This document shows positions 41,130 through 49,409 of a DNA stretch of 64,000 nt, in pieces. The notes below the pieces were generated by a model, which saw only the letters and a list, made by a program, of their open reading frames with translations, was not told where the DNA came from and searched no databases. Location of the stretch: contig JBGUOH010000001.1 of the NCBI GenBank assembly GCA_045117995.1, positions 62,001-126,000 of the forward strand. Direction: 5' to 3'. Position numbers and translations under genes: made by a program. Each line of letters opens with the position of its first letter. Positions within the stretch are counted from its first letter, which is position 1. The stretch comes from RUG14515 sp045117995. GTDB lineage: Bacteria > Bacillota_I > Bacilli_A > RFN20 > CAG-826.

Positions 41130-41138
41130 TGCTACTAT
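41130..41138 (+). promoter_or_regulatory. Extended -10 box of the phosphodiesterase gene
   Basis: TGCTACTAT fits an extended -10 (TGnTACTAT). The ATG at 41139 touches it; the in-frame ATG at 41145 lies at the expected transcription start. Confidence 0.45.
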
Positions 41139-41582
41139 ATGAACATGAAAATTTTGTTAGTCAGTGATTCGCATAGTGATTATGCTTCTTTAGACCGCTT
41201 AGCGGCCACTTATCCTAACATGGATTTATATCTTCATGCTGGAGACAGTGAACAAGATGAATGGAGTATCAAGCCTTTTATCTCCGTAAGAGGCAACTGT
41301 GACCACTATTATGACTTCCCAAACTTTTTAATAATTCCCTCACCATATGGGAACATTTTTGTCCAACATTTACCATTTGTATCCAAAAGTACCATCGATG
41401 AACATAAAGCTAAGATTGTCATACATGGACACACTCATACTCGTAGAAATGAAATGAAGAATGGTATATTATATGTAAATCCGGGAGCAATCAGCTATGC
41501 CCGGGATAAGTATGATGGCAGTTACGCCATCCTCGATATTGAATCTAATCATGTAGAAGTTAAATTCTACACGTTGAAATAA
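41139..41582 (+). CDS. YfcE/MJ0936-family metallophosphodiesterase
   Basis: 147 residues. Calcineurin-like phosphoesterase with all usual motifs: VSDSHSD, LHAGDSEQ, RGNCD, VQHLPF and VIHGHTH with the final metal histidines. The family splits phosphodiesters in vitro (YfcE, MJ0936); the true substrate is not known. It is the small single-domain form. The first two codons ATG-AAC-ATG give two starts six bases apart; the promoter position makes ATG 41145 likely. The AMP-ligase gene follows 13 bases downstream. Confidence 0.85.
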   Translation: MNMKILLVSDSHSDYASLDRLAATYPNMDLYLHAGDSEQDEWSIKPFISVRGNCDHYYDFPNFLIIPSPYGNIFVQHLPFVSKSTIDEHKAKIVIHGHTHTRRNEMKNGILYVNPGAISYARDKYDGSYAILDIESNHVEVKFYTLK

Positions 41583-41595
41583 AGGAATATATTTT

Positions 41596-43575
41596 ATGAA
41601 AATCAACAAAGAATTGGTCACCCAATATGTTCAGGGTGCGTCGGCTTTGCTTAAAACTTCTCGTCGTTTTAGCAACATCTATCATCAAATGATGGAGCAA
41701 AACAAAAAGAAAGTTTATGCCGAATTTTTCAATTTAAACAACAGAATTAAAAGCTACAAATACAGCAAGATGGATGAAAACGTAAAGAAATACGCTCTTT
41801 ATCTATCTAATAAGATTAAGAAAGAAGGCACAAATCGTGTCGTCTTAAAAGTTGCCAACTCTCCAGTTTGGGGCGAAATCTTCTGGGCCTTATTGATGGC
41901 TGGTTTTGTTCCAATGCTCGTTGACGCGAAACTCCCAAGAGAAAACGTTATTAACTTAGGTAATCAAGGTAAAGCCATCGCCATTATTAGTGATGACAAC
42001 CACGAATATACCCTTAACAAAGTTAGAGTGGATAATATCCTACAAAATGCTAAAGAACCAATGACAAATCCTTCTTGGGCGAACGAAGTTATCTTCTCTT
42101 CCAGTGGTACAACTGGTGATGCAAAACTCATGGTTTTCAATGGTGAAAACTTTGTTAACCAAGTTTGCTGCTCATTAGATATGCCAAACGAAAGCATGGA
42201 CATCATGTATCCTAAGAAATATGGCAAAATCAAGATCTTAGCAATGATTCCATTCCACCATATTTTCGGTTTCGTTGCCGTCTTCCTATGGTACACATTC
42301 TATGGCACAACATTGGTCTTCCCAAAGAGCAATACTCCAACTGATTTATTATCAATTTGCCAAAAAACAGGCATTACTCACGTCTACAGCGTCCCATTAT
42401 TCTGGGATTCAATAGCCTTATCTATCAAGCGTAAGTTTGCTTTGCAAAGTCCTGACAAACAAAAGCTTTTAGAAAAGATGATGGCTTACAACTTAGGTGA
42501 AATGAGCGCCGAAGAAGCTGGTTTCGCTAGTAAGAAAATTGTTAATGATAAAGTCAAAGGCAATATCTTAGGTAAGCACGTCAGATACTGTATCTCTGGT
42601 GGCGGTTACCTCTCTAACGAAACATTAAGAACAATCAACGGCTTAGGTTACCCACTTTATAACGGTTATGGTATGACCGAAATCGGCGTTACTTCTGTTG
42701 AACTTTCTCCAGATGTGAAACAAAGATTATTAGGCTATATCGGTAAACCACTCCATGGTGTGGAATACAAAGTCAGCGAAGAGAATAACGAACTCTTAGT
42801 AAAATCTCCTACAATTCATATTAGAGAAATCATCGCTGGTGTGGAAAAAGAAACAGTTTTAGATAACGGTTACTTCCATACAGGTGACATCGTTAATAAA
42901 GAAGCCACTGGCTATGTGATGAAGGGCAGAATGAAAGATGTCATCATCAACGCGAATGGCGAAAACATCTTCCCAGATGAACTTGAAATCTACTTCAAAG
43001 ATTTACCAAGCGTCACTAACTTATCCGTCTTAGGCGTTATCAATAAAGACAAAGCCTTACGTGAAGACATCGTCTTAGTCTTGGAACTCGATGATAAGAC
43101 CGATGAAGCCACTCTTAAAGAAATTGAAGACACTGTGAAGAGCATTAAACTTCCTCACGACACAAAGATCGACAATATCTACTTAGCAAAGAATCGTTTG
43201 CCTATGGCAAATAACATGAAAGTTAAGAGATTCGCTATTAAGAAAGAAATCGAAAATGGTTCTAATAAGTACGTCTTAATTAACCAAAAGAAAGTTTCTT
43301 CCAAAGTGAGAAAGTTCTCTAAAGAAACATTAGAAAACGTTCTTCCAAAAGTAAGAGCCTTATTCTCCAAAATCTTAGTCTTACCAGCCTTCAAGATTGA
43401 CGATGAAGATCACTGGATTAATGACTTAGGTGGTGACTCCATGAACTATGTTGAATTAGTCCAAGAAATCGACAGAGAATTCGACATCGAAGTTCCTGAA
43501 GAACAATATGGTAAGCTCACCTGTGTTAACGATTTCGTGGAAGAAATCGCTCGCATCTTAAAAGAAAAGAAATAA
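41596..43575 (+). CDS. AMP-forming acyl/aminoacyl ligase fused to a carrier-protein domain
   Basis: 659 residues. Residues about 40-540 are an ANL-superfamily adenylating enzyme: the P-loop SSSGTTGDAKLM, YNGYGMTEIGVTS, YFHTGDIVN and KDVIINANGENIFPDE. Residues about 575-659 are an acyl/peptidyl carrier domain with DLGGDSMNYVE, Ser615 being the expected phosphopantetheine site. So one protein can activate an acid and hold it as a thioester, as in DltA with DltC or in fatty acyl-ACP synthetases. No partner acyltransferase, phosphopantetheinyl transferase or condensation domain is nearby. Substrate unknown; the glycine-rich active site and the lipid genes plsY/plsC elsewhere make a fatty acid plausible. 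AAGGAATA precedes the start. Confidence 0.85.
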   Translation: MKINKELVTQYVQGASALLKTSRRFSNIYHQMMEQNKKKVYAEFFNLNNRIKSYKYSKMDENVKKYALYLSNKIKKEGTNRVVLKVANSPVWGEIFWALLMAGFVPMLVDAKLPRENVINLGNQGKAIAIISDDNHEYTLNKVRVDNILQNAKEPMTNPSWANEVIFSSSGTTGDAKLMVFNGENFVNQVCCSLDMPNESMDIMYPKKYGKIKILAMIPFHHIFGFVAVFLWYTFYGTTLVFPKSNTPTDLLSICQKTGITHVYSVPLFWDSIALSIKRKFALQSPDKQKLLEKMMAYNLGEMSAEEAGFASKKIVNDKVKGNILGKHVRYCISGGGYLSNETLRTINGLGYPLYNGYGMTEIGVTSVELSPDVKQRLLGYIGKPLHGVEYKVSEENNELLVKSPTIHIREIIAGVEKETVLDNGYFHTGDIVNKEATGYVMKGRMKDVIINANGENIFPDELEIYFKDLPSVTNLSVLGVINKDKALREDIVLVLELDDKTDEATLKEIEDTVKSIKLPHDTKIDNIYLAKNRLPMANNMKVKRFAIKKEIENGSNKYVLINQKKVSSKVRKFSKETLENVLPKVRALFSKILVLPAFKIDDEDHWINDLGGDSMNYVELVQEIDREFDIEVPEEQYGKLTCVNDFVEEIARILKEKK

Positions 43576-43579
43576 ATAA

Positions 43580-43608
43580 TTGCATTATTTGCCGAATTTT
43601 GTTAAGAT
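43580..43608 (+). promoter_or_regulatory. Candidate rpsT promoter
   Basis: TTGCAT (43580-43585), 17-base spacer, TAAGAT (43603-43608), then GAGGTAAC before the ATG. Confidence 0.5.
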
Positions 43609-43638
43609 TACACTCGGCACTAGAAAAGAGGTAACTTT

Positions 43639-43902
43639 ATGGCTAACATAAAATCACAAATCAAACGTATCAAAACCAACGAAAAAGCTCGTCAAAGAAA
43701 TGCATCCGCCAAAAGCGCTATCCGTACTTCTATTAAGAAAGTCAAATTAGCCGTTGAAGCGAAAGATTTAGCTAAGGCCGAAGAATTAATGAATGCGGCT
43801 TTCCGTTTAATTGATAAATCCGTGAGTGATGGTATTCAACACAAGAATACTGCTGCAAGACAAAAAGGCGAACTTTCTCGCTTAGTCAACGCACTCAGAT
43901 AA
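43639..43902 (+). CDS. rpsT: 30S ribosomal protein S20
   Basis: 87 residues, very basic and helical. MANIKSQIKRIKTNEKARQRN start and the HKNTAARQKGELSR C-terminal block match S20, which binds 16S rRNA helices early in 30S assembly. GAGGTAAC gives a clear ribosome binding site. The stop codon is directly followed, with no base between, by the stop codon of the convergent holA. Confidence 0.97.
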   Translation: MANIKSQIKRIKTNEKARQRNASAKSAIRTSIKKVKLAVEAKDLAKAEELMNAAFRLIDKSVSDGIQHKNTAARQKGELSRLVNALR

Positions 43903-44883
43903 TTATTTTCTTTTGAAATTAATTAAGAACAGTTCGAAACTGTAATAGCGGTCCACAAGACCGCTTTTAATTTGCCAGTCTAACTGATATAAGTCTTCTA
44001 AAGTTTGTAATATACGTTTACCAGAAATCACAAAACTATTCTTTCTAAGAATCTTCGCTCTAATAGGATTGATGCTTAATTCTTTAGCGATATCATCTGG
44101 TCCATAGTTATGTCTCGCAAGATATGAGACTCTATTTAATAATCTAAATTGATTAGCGATCATACTAATTAAAGTCACAGGTTCAACATTGCTACTCTTA
44201 AGGTCACGGAATAACGCGACAGCATCCATGTTTCTTTCATCCACTAAATAGTTAAATAACATAAAAGCATTTTCTTCTAATGGACGGGTGACCATCATTG
44301 TGACATCACTAAAAGTGATGTGATTAGTGTATAACGCTAGTTTACTACCATTATTAAATAAGGAAGCATAATCGCCTTCAGTTCTTCTAGCGAGTTCAGC
44401 GACTGCGTCACTATCAATAACAGTGTCTGGCCACTTTTCAGAGAAGTAATGTTTTACAACATCATTCCACTGCTCTTGTTTTGGTTCCGCAAGGACCACT
44501 ACTTGGCCGTTCTTTTCGATTAATTGGTTGATTTCACTCTTCTTATCTAAATCACTATCGCTAGTGTTCACTAAAAAGATCAAATCACAATCTGGGTTTG
44601 GGTTAGCTAAATAATTCTTTAATGATTCGTAATCTTGTTCGCTTTCGATTTTGTTTCTGCCCTTTTCTTTCAATAAGAAATAAGGAGTGTCAACGATGAC
44701 CGCTTTAGAATCGTAGCCTAAAGGCATGTAATTAGCCTCACTAACGATTTCTTGAATTGGGGTCATTGTCGCATCAAACTTCACGAAATTCATCGCATCC
44801 ATCTCTTTTAAAGACTTCTTAACGATGCTTTTCATTTGGCTCTTTAAACGAATGTTTTGTTTGCCACTGATAAGATAAATCAT
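43903..44883 (-). CDS. holA: DNA polymerase III subunit delta
   Basis: 326 residues. Clamp-loader subunit that opens the sliding clamp. Three-domain AAA-like protein without a P-loop: MIYLISGKQNIRLK start, the LARRTEGDYASLFNNGSKLAL block, and the C-terminal LLNRVSYLARHNYGPDDIA region typical of YqeN/HolA. rpsT-holA-comEC-comEA order matches B. subtilis, where these two also converge. It ends against rpsT with no gap. Confidence 0.93.
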   Translation of the reverse strand: MIYLISGKQNIRLKSQMKSIVKKSLKEMDAMNFVKFDATMTPIQEIVSEANYMPLGYDSKAVIVDTPYFLLKEKGRNKIESEQDYESLKNYLANPNPDCDLIFLVNTSDSDLDKKSEINQLIEKNGQVVVLAEPKQEQWNDVVKHYFSEKWPDTVIDSDAVAELARRTEGDYASLFNNGSKLALYTNHITFSDVTMMVTRPLEENAFMLFNYLVDERNMDAVALFRDLKSSNVEPVTLISMIANQFRLLNRVSYLARHNYGPDDIAKELSINPIRAKILRKNSFVISGKRILQTLEDLYQLDWQIKSGLVDRYYSFELFLINFKRK

Positions 44884-44944
44884 GAAACCATTATAAAATA
44901 TTTTATATTTTGTAACTAGATAATCTTTAAAAAGTCATCATTAG

Positions 44945-46954
44945 TTAAAGAGCAAACTCTTTATATGTAATCGTTCCTTCGATATCCGTTCTTCTAATTT
45001 CGATATTGTATCTATTTAACGTAGCCACGACACTTTTAGAAGGATGACCGAATTTATTGTTCTTGCCACAAGAGACAATCGCTGTCTTTGGATGGATATA
45101 GTTAATGAATTCTTCACATGATGATGTGTCAGAGCCATGATGACCCACTTTTAAGATATCGCATGGGATTGATTCATAATCTTTGATTATCTTCTTCTCT
45201 ACCCAACTAGGAGCGTCCCCCATAATGACGAAGTTTTTATTAAGGATATGGAAAGAAAGCACTAAGGAGCGGTCGTTTTCTTCGTTACTCGTTGTTCCAT
45301 ATGTATTGTAGTTATTGAACGTTAGATGGCCAACACTAATTGGAAAAGATGAATAATAGTCGTAAACATGATCTACTCGATATTCTTTTTGTAAGTTTGC
45401 TAACGCTCCATAATGGTCATAGTCATAATGTGTAATAAACACACTATCGATTTTATAAATCCGTTTCTTTCTTAAATAAGGAATAAGATTGTTATTAGCG
45501 ATATCGCTATAAGTTAATCCACCTGTATCAATTAAGATAACTTTATTATGTTCTCTAATTAAAGTGCAGTCACCTTGACCAACGTTAACGAAAGACACTT
45601 CATTTGTTAACCTATTATTTAGTGGAATAGCGTGTATCATCACTATACTAATCAGTCCAATAGACAAAGCCCTTTCTATTGGTCTAAAGCCAAGAGACAA
45701 ATAATATAGATAAACAAGATAGATAAAATAATAAATTAAAAGAATGATCTCAGGTAATTCAGGTAGATACGGCCCAAATGATAAGCTCTTAATTCCGGTA
45801 ATATATCCTCTTAACAAAAAGATAAATAGTCTATCAAAAGCGTACACAGGTACTCTAAAGAAGCAAAGTAAAGAAGTTACACCAATCATCAAGAATAAAG
45901 GCGTCGATATTATCTGAAGAGGAAAGGCAAAGATTACCACTTTGTGGTAATAAGCAATTTCAAATGGAACAAAGAATAGGTATATCGTTAGCGCTTTAAA
46001 GAAATAAGCCTGATATTTATTATCGATGTATATATCCTTAATTAAATAAGAAATTATAGGAATCATGAAACCCAGGATAAAACTATCTTGATACGCTAAA
46101 AAGTGGTCAAATAATAAACACAAGATACCCGCAAAAGAGATAACTTCTAGATAGTTATATTTCTTTTTAAGTGGGTATTTATTTATCCATTTTAATAGCA
46201 AAATGAAAACAACACGTATAACGCTGAATTTGGGTATCGTAAATACCATATAGATGGCCAATAGCGAAATGGTTATTAGTTCTCCATGTTTATCCTTCAA
46301 AAATAAACCTAGTAGATAGTTTAATATTAGGGCAAATAAGCCAACATAAAGACCACTCGCGGATAAGAACCTTGATAGATGTAGATTGCTTATCCTAGTG
46401 CTCGTTTCGCTCTCTTCTCCATCAGAAAAGAGAATTAATCCAACTATCGCTCTTTCTTCTTTATTAAAATGACTGAGAGCTTTATTCCTTGCTTCGTTAA
46501 TTCTTACAAAGTTATGCCACTTAACATTAATGCGTTTTGCGTTTAATGAATGAAAGACACCTTTGTTATTTAGATATTCCTTAAAATCAAAGCCGGATTC
46601 TAAAGTCGCAAAGTCTAATTCTTCCTTTTTACCTTCTATAGAAAGGTAATCACCTAAATCATAGGTGTGACCTTTGGAATAAACATAAAGCCTTTCTCCT
46701 CCACTGTTAAGGAGGAAGTAGTTCTCTTTCGCGGTATACACAAATCCCGAATAAGTTGTTTTGTTATAGGAGATATGTACAAAAGATAGCCCAAAGCCTA
46801 GAACTACCCCTCCTAAAGAAATAAATAAAGGAATTAATTTAAACCTTTTATAAACAAAGAGGAGAAATAAGATGGTCACTATTAAAAGGATTAATAAAGA
46901 CCTGGTAATAACGTTACCTAGATAAAAGCCAATAAAGAAAAGAAAGATGATCAC
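44945..46954 (-). CDS. comEC: DNA uptake channel ComEC/Rec2
   Basis: 669 residues. Forms the membrane pore for single-stranded DNA in natural transformation. N-terminal helices, an OB-like extracellular part, the ComEC/Rec2 competence domain with many transmembrane segments (about 150-420), and a C-terminal metallo-beta-lactamase-like domain: SFVNVGQGDCTLI, ILIDTGG, ITHYDYDHYGAL and KVGHHGSDTS, suggesting an intact metal site and possibly the nuclease role. Overlaps comEA by four bases. The comEB and pilus genes are not in this window. Confidence 0.93.
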   Translation of the reverse strand: MIIFLFFIGFYLGNVITRSLLILLIVTILFLLFVYKRFKLIPLFISLGGVVLGFGLSFVHISYNKTTYSGFVYTAKENYFLLNSGGERLYVYSKGHTYDLGDYLSIEGKKEELDFATLESGFDFKEYLNNKGVFHSLNAKRINVKWHNFVRINEARNKALSHFNKEERAIVGLILFSDGEESETSTRISNLHLSRFLSASGLYVGLFALILNYLLGLFLKDKHGELITISLLAIYMVFTIPKFSVIRVVFILLLKWINKYPLKKKYNYLEVISFAGILCLLFDHFLAYQDSFILGFMIPIISYLIKDIYIDNKYQAYFFKALTIYLFFVPFEIAYYHKVVIFAFPLQIISTPLFLMIGVTSLLCFFRVPVYAFDRLFIFLLRGYITGIKSLSFGPYLPELPEIILLIYYFIYLVYLYYLSLGFRPIERALSIGLISIVMIHAIPLNNRLTNEVSFVNVGQGDCTLIREHNKVILIDTGGLTYSDIANNNLIPYLRKKRIYKIDSVFITHYDYDHYGALANLQKEYRVDHVYDYYSSFPISVGHLTFNNYNTYGTTSNEENDRSLVLSFHILNKNFVIMGDAPSWVEKKIIKDYESIPCDILKVGHHGSDTSSCEEFINYIHPKTAIVSCGKNNKFGHPSKSVVATLNRYNIEIRRTDIEGTITYKEFAL

Positions 46955-47496
46955 TGATGCAAGATAACGTAGTTACGAATCTTATGATAGGTCGCGTTGC
47001 CAATTCCGTACACGTTCAATAAGTCCTCGACGGTATTAAAAATACCGTTTTCTGTACGATAGGAAACAATGGAACTAGCAATGGATGTGGTAATACCATT
47101 AACGGACATTAAAGTAGAAGCATCATCTTGATTGATATTAACCTTACTGATTTCACTTTTGGAACAAATATCATTCTCATCAAACTTACTAGCAATGTAA
47201 TAAGTCGTGCCCGCTTTTAGTTTAGCGGTCTCATAGAACGCTAATTCGTCTGCGTTAGCGGTTGTTCCACCAGCGGCTTCCAATAAGTCATGCATGGTAA
47301 TTCCATCGCTTAGAACGTACGTTCCAGCTTTGTAGACCTCACCTTCAATCGTGTACTTACTGCCGTTTTGGTTCGACACTTCGGTGATGTTATTGCTATT
47401 CGCTGTACCAACTGGATTTAAGTCTGGATCAATGACTAAAAAACCAATGATGACGATGAATGCAACAACAGTCACACCAATTAAAACTTTTAACAT
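46951..47496 (-). CDS. comEA: DNA receptor ComEA
   Basis: 181 residues. A membrane anchor (about 3-25), an SLBB-type domain (YTIEGEVYKAGTYVLSDGITMHDLLEAAGG, about 48-78, read in two blocks) and a helix-hairpin-helix pair at the C-terminus (KVNINQDDASTLMSVNGITTSIASSIVSYR, then LLNVYGIGNATYHKI) that binds double-stranded DNA outside the cell. The ribosome binding site AGGAGG lies in the 3' arm of the greA terminator hairpin, 11 bases from the ATG. comEC follows with a four-base overlap. Confidence 0.93.
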   Translation of the reverse strand: MLKVLIGVTVVAFIVIIGFLVIDPDLNPVGTANSNNITEVSNQNGSKYTIEGEVYKAGTYVLSDGITMHDLLEAAGGTTANADELAFYETAKLKAGTTYYIASKFDENDICSKSEISKVNINQDDASTLMSVNGITTSIASSIVSYRTENGIFNTVEDLLNVYGIGNATYHKIRNYVILHQ

Positions 47497-47498
47497 AA

Positions 47499-47530
47499 AA
47501 AAATAAACCTCCTACTTAATAAATAGGAGG
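47499..47530 (-). terminator. greA terminator whose 3' arm carries the comEA ribosome binding site
   Basis: CCTCCTA (47508-47514) and TAGGAGG (47524-47530) pair perfectly with a nine-base loop. On the minus strand TTTATTTTTTT follows the hairpin and runs straight into the comEA ATG. The 3' arm, TAGGAGG on the minus strand, is the only Shine-Dalgarno for comEA. Confidence 0.8.
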
Positions 47531-47568
47531 CTAAATTGATTTTTTTCCTAAAATTTTGAAAATTTCTT

Positions 47569-48042
47569 TTATTTTACTTCAATTTTTAAGATTTCAACCT
47601 TGTAAGTCTTGATGGCTTTGACTTCGATGATGTCACCAGCGCTCTTACCGGTTAAGGCTTCACCTAATGGGCAGGAGTTGGAAATCTTGCCGTTAACTGG
47701 GTCAGATTCAACTGTACCAACAATCATGTATGAAGCTTCTTTATTGTTTTCTAAAAAACGGATTGTGACGGTAGAACCTAAACCGACTTTCTTAGAATTG
47801 GTTTTGCTTTCTTCGATAATTTCAGCATTCGCTAAAATGTTTTCAATTTCTTTAATACGACCTTCGACTTCAGCTTGTTTGCCTCTTGCAGCGTCGTAGT
47901 CAGCGTTTTCAGATAAGTCGCCTTGAGCACGAGCTTCGGCTAATTGTCTCTTAACTTCTTCACGAGCTTCATCGACTAAATACTTTAATTCATCTTGTAA
48001 TTTTTTATAACCAGCTTTGGTAAGTTTTTGTTTGTCTGCCAT
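47569..48042 (-). CDS. greA: Transcription elongation factor GreA
   Basis: 157 residues. Enters the RNA polymerase secondary channel and stimulates cleavage of backtracked RNA. The N-terminal coiled coil has LTKAGYKKLQDELKYLVD and ARAQGDLSENADYDAARGKQ with the acidic loop tip, and the C-terminal domain has SNSCPLGEALTGKSAGD, both GreA/GreB signatures. It has its own promoter and terminator. Confidence 0.97.
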   Translation of the reverse strand: MADKQKLTKAGYKKLQDELKYLVDEAREEVKRQLAEARAQGDLSENADYDAARGKQAEVEGRIKEIENILANAEIIEESKTNSKKVGLGSTVTIRFLENNKEASYMIVGTVESDPVNGKISNSCPLGEALTGKSAGDIIEVKAIKTYKVEILKIEVK

Positions 48043-48063
48043 ATAATTACCTCATTTCTGCAA

Positions 48064-48084
48064 GCGATATTATATCAATATCGC
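48064..48084 (-). promoter_or_regulatory. greA promoter with perfect palindrome
   Basis: GCGATATT-ATATC-AATATCGC (48064-48084) has perfect 8-base arms. On the minus strand it contains an extended -10 TGATATAAT (TATAAT at 48069-48074). A GAGGTAATTAT ribosome binding site follows before the ATG at 48042. Confidence 0.6.
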
Positions 48085-48107
48085 ATAAATAATGCTATGT
48101 TTTTATT

Positions 48108-48389
48108 TTATTTATCAGATTGCTTCAATTCTTGGATTTTTGGATCGTCTTGCCAAGCATTAAAAACTTCTTCAACTTCTTCGTATTCTTCGTCATCTTC
48201 AATTGGGCTTAAATCACCATCTTCGGTGTAGCGCATGACGACGACTTCTTCGTCTTTATCTTCGGTATCATAGAAGAAAACATATGATGTGTTTCTTTCT
48301 TCGTTTTCATAGGTGAAAAGGATTTGCATTAAGTGTTCTTTACCTTCGTTATCGGTAACAATCATTTGCTTTTCGTTTTTGATTTCCAT
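48108..48389 (-). CDS. yrzB: DUF1292 family protein (YrzB)
   Basis: 93 residues from the ATG at 48389 (MEIKNEKQMIVTDN), with GAAAGG upstream; a longer frame reading into ruvX is rejected. Very acidic (DDEEYEEVEEVF) with the family's core EGKEHLMQILFTYENEERNTSYVFF (two blocks). Function unknown, but it lies between ruvX and mltG/greA in many Firmicutes. It starts two bases after ruvX. Confidence 0.85.
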   Translation of the reverse strand: MEIKNEKQMIVTDNEGKEHLMQILFTYENEERNTSYVFFYDTEDKDEEVVVMRYTEDGDLSPIEDDEEYEEVEEVFNAWQDDPKIQELKQSDK

Positions 48390-48391
48390 AA

Positions 48392-48817
48392 TTAGTTTCC
48401 TTTCATTCGTAAATATGTATCCAAAATGACACAAGCGGCAATCTTATCAACATTGTCTTTTCTTTGTTGATGATTCATTCCTCTATCGGAGATGAAATTG
48501 TTCGCTGTAACACTTGATAATCTCTCGTCCATTGTATCGATATTTAATGATGGTTTTTCTTTCTTTAAATCATCGATAAAACGTAAAACGTTTTGGCTCA
48601 TCTCACTTTGTTCGCCAGAAAGATGAAGAGGCATACCAATCACGATATCATTAATCATCATCTTTTCAGTAAGTTCAACGACGTGCTTTCTAGCGACGAT
48701 ATATTGGTTTCTATCGAAGCGGAATGTCTCTAAACCGTGCACAAAACCGAGAGCGTCATTATAGGCTACTCCGAGTGTTTTTGTTCCTAAATCTAAAGCG
48801 AGATATTTTTTTACCAC
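48392..48817 (-). CDS. ruvX: Holliday junction resolvase-like protein RuvX/YqgF
   Basis: 141 residues, RNase H-like fold, also linked to pre-16S rRNA processing. KYLALDLGTKTLGVAY carries the first catalytic aspartate, IVIGMPLHLSGEQSEMSQ the middle block, and DERLSSVTAN the C-terminal glutamate site. The start is GTG at 48817; no Shine-Dalgarno is present, and the 14-base palindrome GTTAATATATTAAC directly touches the GTG. The same palindrome precedes the rsmF-like gene at 56023. Confidence 0.93.
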   Translation of the reverse strand: MVKKYLALDLGTKTLGVAYNDALGFVHGLETFRFDRNQYIVARKHVVELTEKMMINDIVIGMPLHLSGEQSEMSQNVLRFIDDLKKEKPSLNIDTMDERLSSVTANNFISDRGMNHQQRKDNVDKIAACVILDTYLRMKGN

Positions 48818-48831
48818 GTTAATATATTAAC
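48818..48831. promoter_or_regulatory. Palindrome GTTAATATATTAAC before ruvX
   Basis: A perfect 14-base palindrome that includes a TAATAT -10-like hexamer and ends directly at the GTG start of ruvX. Confidence 0.5.
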
Positions 48832-48857
48832 AAGTTATAAAAATTAACGTTAGATAA

Positions 48858-49409
48858 TTATTTATAAAGTTTAGTTTCTATGGTTGTTGTGGTGATACGG
48901 AAAGTGACTTCTTTCCTCACAAAAATAGCAAATAAATCGTAAACTCTGTCGTTGACAGTTTGCATCTCGTAATCGTATGGATCATTCGTGTAAATCACCT
49001 TGATTGTGAGAAGACTATCTTTTAAGAATAAGCCATCAAATTTATGAGAGAATGAACTATTCTTTAACGACATATCGGAAGTAAAAATTAAGTTGAAGTT
49101 TTCAAAGCGACTTTCTCCGATGTTGTCTAAATATTCTATCATGCCAGTGTAGTCTTCACTGTCCGCATTTTTCTTGGCTTTTAGTTGATTTTTAAACTCT
49201 TCTTTTTCTTCATAAGAAGCAAAGGACATACCAATATTAGAACTTGTGGAATCAATGAGTTTACTCTTTGAAGAAATATATTCTGGAGTTTGGTAAAACT
49301 CCTCTAAAACCTTGTCATCTTTATCAATAACAACGACAGAAGAGGAAGCGTTATTCGCGCACCCAGTAATAAGTAACAACGATGTTAACAAAGTTACAAT
49401 CTTTTTCAT
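48858..49409 (-). CDS. Putative lipoprotein, paralogue 2
   Basis: 183 residues with a lipoprotein signal peptide (MKKIVTLLTSLLLITGC; lipobox ITGC at Cys17). The mature part contains EFKNQLKAKKNADSEDYTGM and SSFSHKFDGLFLKDSLL, which match the neighbour at 49409-50038 (FADQLKTKEEYGNYSE and SAFSHTFDGVYLKNNTL). They are therefore diverged tandem duplicates. Function unknown; both are surface proteins. One-base overlap with the upstream copy shows co-transcription. Confidence 0.75.
   Translation of the reverse strand: MKKIVTLLTSLLLITGCANNASSSVVVIDKDDKVLEEFYQTPEYISSKSKLIDSTSSNIGMSFASYEEKEEFKNQLKAKKNADSEDYTGMIEYLDNIGESRFENFNLIFTSDMSLKNSSFSHKFDGLFLKDSLLTIKVIYTNDPYDYEMQTVNDRVYDLFAIFVRKEVTFRITTTTIETKLYK

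Noticed and set aside
43591..43618. GCCGA...TCGGC inverted repeat in the rpsT leader as an S20 autoregulatory element
   Set aside because: Only five base pairs around an 18-base loop that contains the -10 box; the left arm would not be transcribed.
2293..43621. A 13-base match ACACTCGGCACTA shared by the 2.3 kb gap and the rpsT leader
   Set aside because: Matches of this length are expected by chance several times in 64 kb and no structure is shared.
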